From: Anaerolineales bacterium
Lineage (GTDB): Bacteria; Chloroflexota; Anaerolineae; Anaerolineales; UBA6663
Direction: 5' to 3'
Assembly: GCA_017999235.1 (NCBI GenBank)
Contig: JAGOBN010000290.1
Span: 1-5,870, forward strand
DNA: 5,870 nucleotides
Shown here one piece after another: positions 4,536-5,870 of the stretch (position 1 is its first letter; every line of letters starts with the position of its first letter). The position numbers and the translations under genes are program-made. Below the pieces are notes generated by a model that had not been told where the DNA came from, searched no databases, and saw nothing but the letters and a program-made list of their open reading frames with translations.

Positions 4536-5870
4536 ATGCCGGTACGCATCTTGATGGTAGACGACAGCCCGCGCTTTCTCGAATCCGCCGAGCGCTTTCT
4601 ATCCGCAGAACTCGGCCTGGCCGTGATCGGCAGCGTCTTGTCCGGGGCGGAAGCTCTGGAGCAGGCGGCCCGCTTGCGGCCGGACCTGGTGCTGATGGAT
4701 GTGGCCATGCCCGGCCTCGACGGCCTGGAGACCACCCAGCACCTGAAGGCCCAGCCGGCGCCGCCGCGCGTGATCATCCTGACCCTGTATGACACCCCCA
4801 AATACCGCGACGCGGCCCAGCACGCCGGGGCGGATGGCTTTGTCCCCAAAGCCGACTTTGGCGAGAAACTCCTGCCGCTGATCGACGCGCTGTTTCCCGG
4901 CCGCGCGCAGTCAGACGCCGGGCCGGCGCCCCGGCTGCATACCCGCCCGCTGACCGAGCCGCTCCCGCGCCCGGCGCCCGCCCCGCACAGCGCCTGGATG
5001 TCCTCGTTAAAGACCCGCGTGGTCATCCTGGCGGGCGGGGAGGGCGCGCGCCTGGGGGTGCTCACCGCCCGCCGCGCCAAGCCGGCCGTGCCGTTCGCGG
5101 GCAAATACCGGATTATTGATTTTGCCCTCTCCAACTGCGTGAACTCCGGGCTGTTTGACGTGCTGCTGCTCACCCAGTACCGCCCGCACTCCCTCAACAA
5201 ACACATCGGCGTCGGCCGGCCCTGGGACCTGGACCGCGGCTTTACCGGCGGGATCCGCCTGCTGCAGCCCTACAAGGACCGCGGCGCCACGGATTGGTAC
5301 GCCGGCACGGCCGACGCCCTCCTCCAGAACCTTGCCTTCATCAAGGACAATCACCCGGATCTGGTGCTGGTCCTGGCCGGCGACCACATCTACCAGATGA
5401 ATTACGGCCCGCTGCTGGCATTCCACACCGAACACCAGGCCGATCTCACTGTGGCGGCCGTCAACGTCACGTTGAACGAGGCCCCGCGCTTTGGCATTCT
5501 GACCACCGACGACCAGCACCGGGTGACGCGGTTTCTTGAGAAGCCGGCCCAGCCGCCCGGCACCCTGGCGTCGATGGGGATTTACGTGTTCAACCGCAAG
5601 GTTTTGGAGGCCAGCCTGCACGCCGACCGGGCCGATCGCGCCTCCGCGCACGATTTTGGCCAGGACATCATCCCGCGCCTGGTGCGCTCCGGCCACCGGG
5701 TCCTGGCCTATCCCTATGACGGCTATTGGATGGATGTGGGGACTCTGGACTCGTACTGGCGCGCCCACATGGATTTGCTCCGCCATCCCCCCGCGCTGGA
5801 TCTGAACGACCGGTCCTGGGTGATCCACACCCGGTCGGAGGAGCGGCCGCCCATGCTGATCGAGCGCGGC
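4536..5870 (+). CDS. glgC: Receiver domain fused in frame to glucose-1-phosphate adenylyltransferase (REC-GlgC), C terminus beyond window
   Basis: One open frame of 445 codons runs to the window edge; I followed it codon by codon and found no stop. Residues 1-122 are a complete REC domain: acidic pair Asp9/Asp10, phospho-acceptor Asp55 (LVLMDVAMPG), Thr83 and Lys105 (GFVPKADF). Residues about 123-155 are a Pro/Arg/Ala-rich linker with no helix-turn-helix. From about 160 it is GlgC, which makes ADP-glucose from ATP and glucose-1-phosphate, the committed step of bacterial glycogen synthesis. Visible motifs are the nucleotide loop LAGGEGARL (165-173), RAKPAVPFAGKYRIIDFALS (180-199), DWYAGTADAL (253-262), LAGDHIYQ with Asp283 (E. 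coli Asp142 equivalent), FGILT (319-323), FLEKP with Lys336 (E. coli Lys195 equivalent), LASMGIYVF (344-352), DFGQDIIPRL (373-382) and YWMDVGTLDSYW (397-408). The C-terminal left-handed beta-helix of GlgC (roughly 100-140 residues) should follow outside. It lies 40 nt after the kinase, so is probably co-transcribed and phosphorylated by it. A lost stop codon through sequencing error is the main alternative. Confidence 0.88.
   Translation, partial: MPVRILMVDDSPRFLESAERFLSAELGLAVIGSVLSGAEALEQAARLRPDLVLMDVAMPGLDGLETTQHLKAQPAPPRVIILTLYDTPKYRDAAQHAGADGFVPKADFGEKLLPLIDALFPGRAQSDAGPAPRLHTRPLTEPLPRPAPAPHSAWMSSLKTRVVILAGGEGARLGVLTARRAKPAVPFAGKYRIIDFALSNCVNSGLFDVLLLTQYRPHSLNKHIGVGRPWDLDRGFTGGIRLLQPYKDRGATDWYAGTADALLQNLAFIKDNHPDLVLVLAGDHIYQMNYGPLLAFHTEHQADLTVAAVNVTLNEAPRFGILTTDDQHRVTRFLEKPAQPPGTLASMGIYVFNRKVLEASLHADRADRASAHDFGQDIIPRLVRSGHRVLAYPYDGYWMDVGTLDSYWRAHMDLLRHPPALDLNDRSWVIHTRSEERPPMLIERG

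Noticed and set aside
4536..4910. Ordinary stand-alone or NarL-type response regulator
   Set aside because: No LuxR-type helix-turn-helix follows the receiver and no stop codon separates it from the GlgC domain.
4998..5000. Internal ATG as a separate GlgC start
   Set aside because: No ribosome site precedes it, and no stop codon ends the receiver frame before it. An internal start cannot be excluded but is not supported.
4274..5828. Minus-strand open frames opposite REC-GlgC (4274-5206 and 5007-5828)
   Set aside because: Both are shadows of conserved REC and GlgC coding sequence with no family resemblance.

Overview
The window is GC-rich (roughly two thirds G+C by eye), densely coding and free of mobile elements, tRNAs, rRNAs or CRISPR repeats. 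Codon third positions are almost all G/C. The glycogen-synthesis enzyme resembles the Chloroflexota/Deinococcus type of GlgC. A soluble PAS/multi-GAF HisKA_3 kinase and small single-RRM RNA-binding proteins sit beside it. Together these suggest an environmental bacterium such as a member of Chloroflexota (Anaerolineae-like). That assignment is inference from remembered family features and was not tested.

Left part, minus strand (1-1807): three genes read leftwards. First, in transcription order, is a 99-residue RRM protein (1807-1508). It lies behind an extended -10 promoter and a roughly 100-nt leader holding a textbook intrinsic-terminator hairpin, so it looks controlled by attenuation. Next comes a 294-nt, hairpin-rich gap and a paralogous 147-residue RRM protein (1213-770) with a longer Arg/Gly/Pro tail. 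Last is the N-terminal half of a PucR-family transcription regulator (701 to the left edge), with its own TATAAT box and an inverted repeat between that box and the start codon.

Middle: a divergent intergenic region (1808-2050) separates the RRM gene from the plus-strand operon.

Right part, plus strand (2051-5870): an 814-residue cytoplasmic sensor histidine kinase (PAS, a degenerate GAF-like region, two GAFs, HisKA_3, HATPase_c) is followed after 40 nt by a second gene with its own strong ribosome binding site. That gene starts as a complete receiver (REC) domain with all phosphorylation residues. It has no stop codon and no DNA-binding output domain. It continues in frame through a Pro-rich linker into glucose-1-phosphate adenylyltransferase (GlgC, ADP-glucose pyrophosphorylase), which runs off the right edge. 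No ribosome binding site precedes the internal GlgC ATG.

The simplest reading is a two-component system whose response regulator is the rate-limiting enzyme of glycogen synthesis itself. The kinase would set ADP-glucose production by phosphorylating the receiver fused to GlgC, not through transcription. This REC-GlgC fusion with its adjacent kinase is the main discovery candidate of the window.
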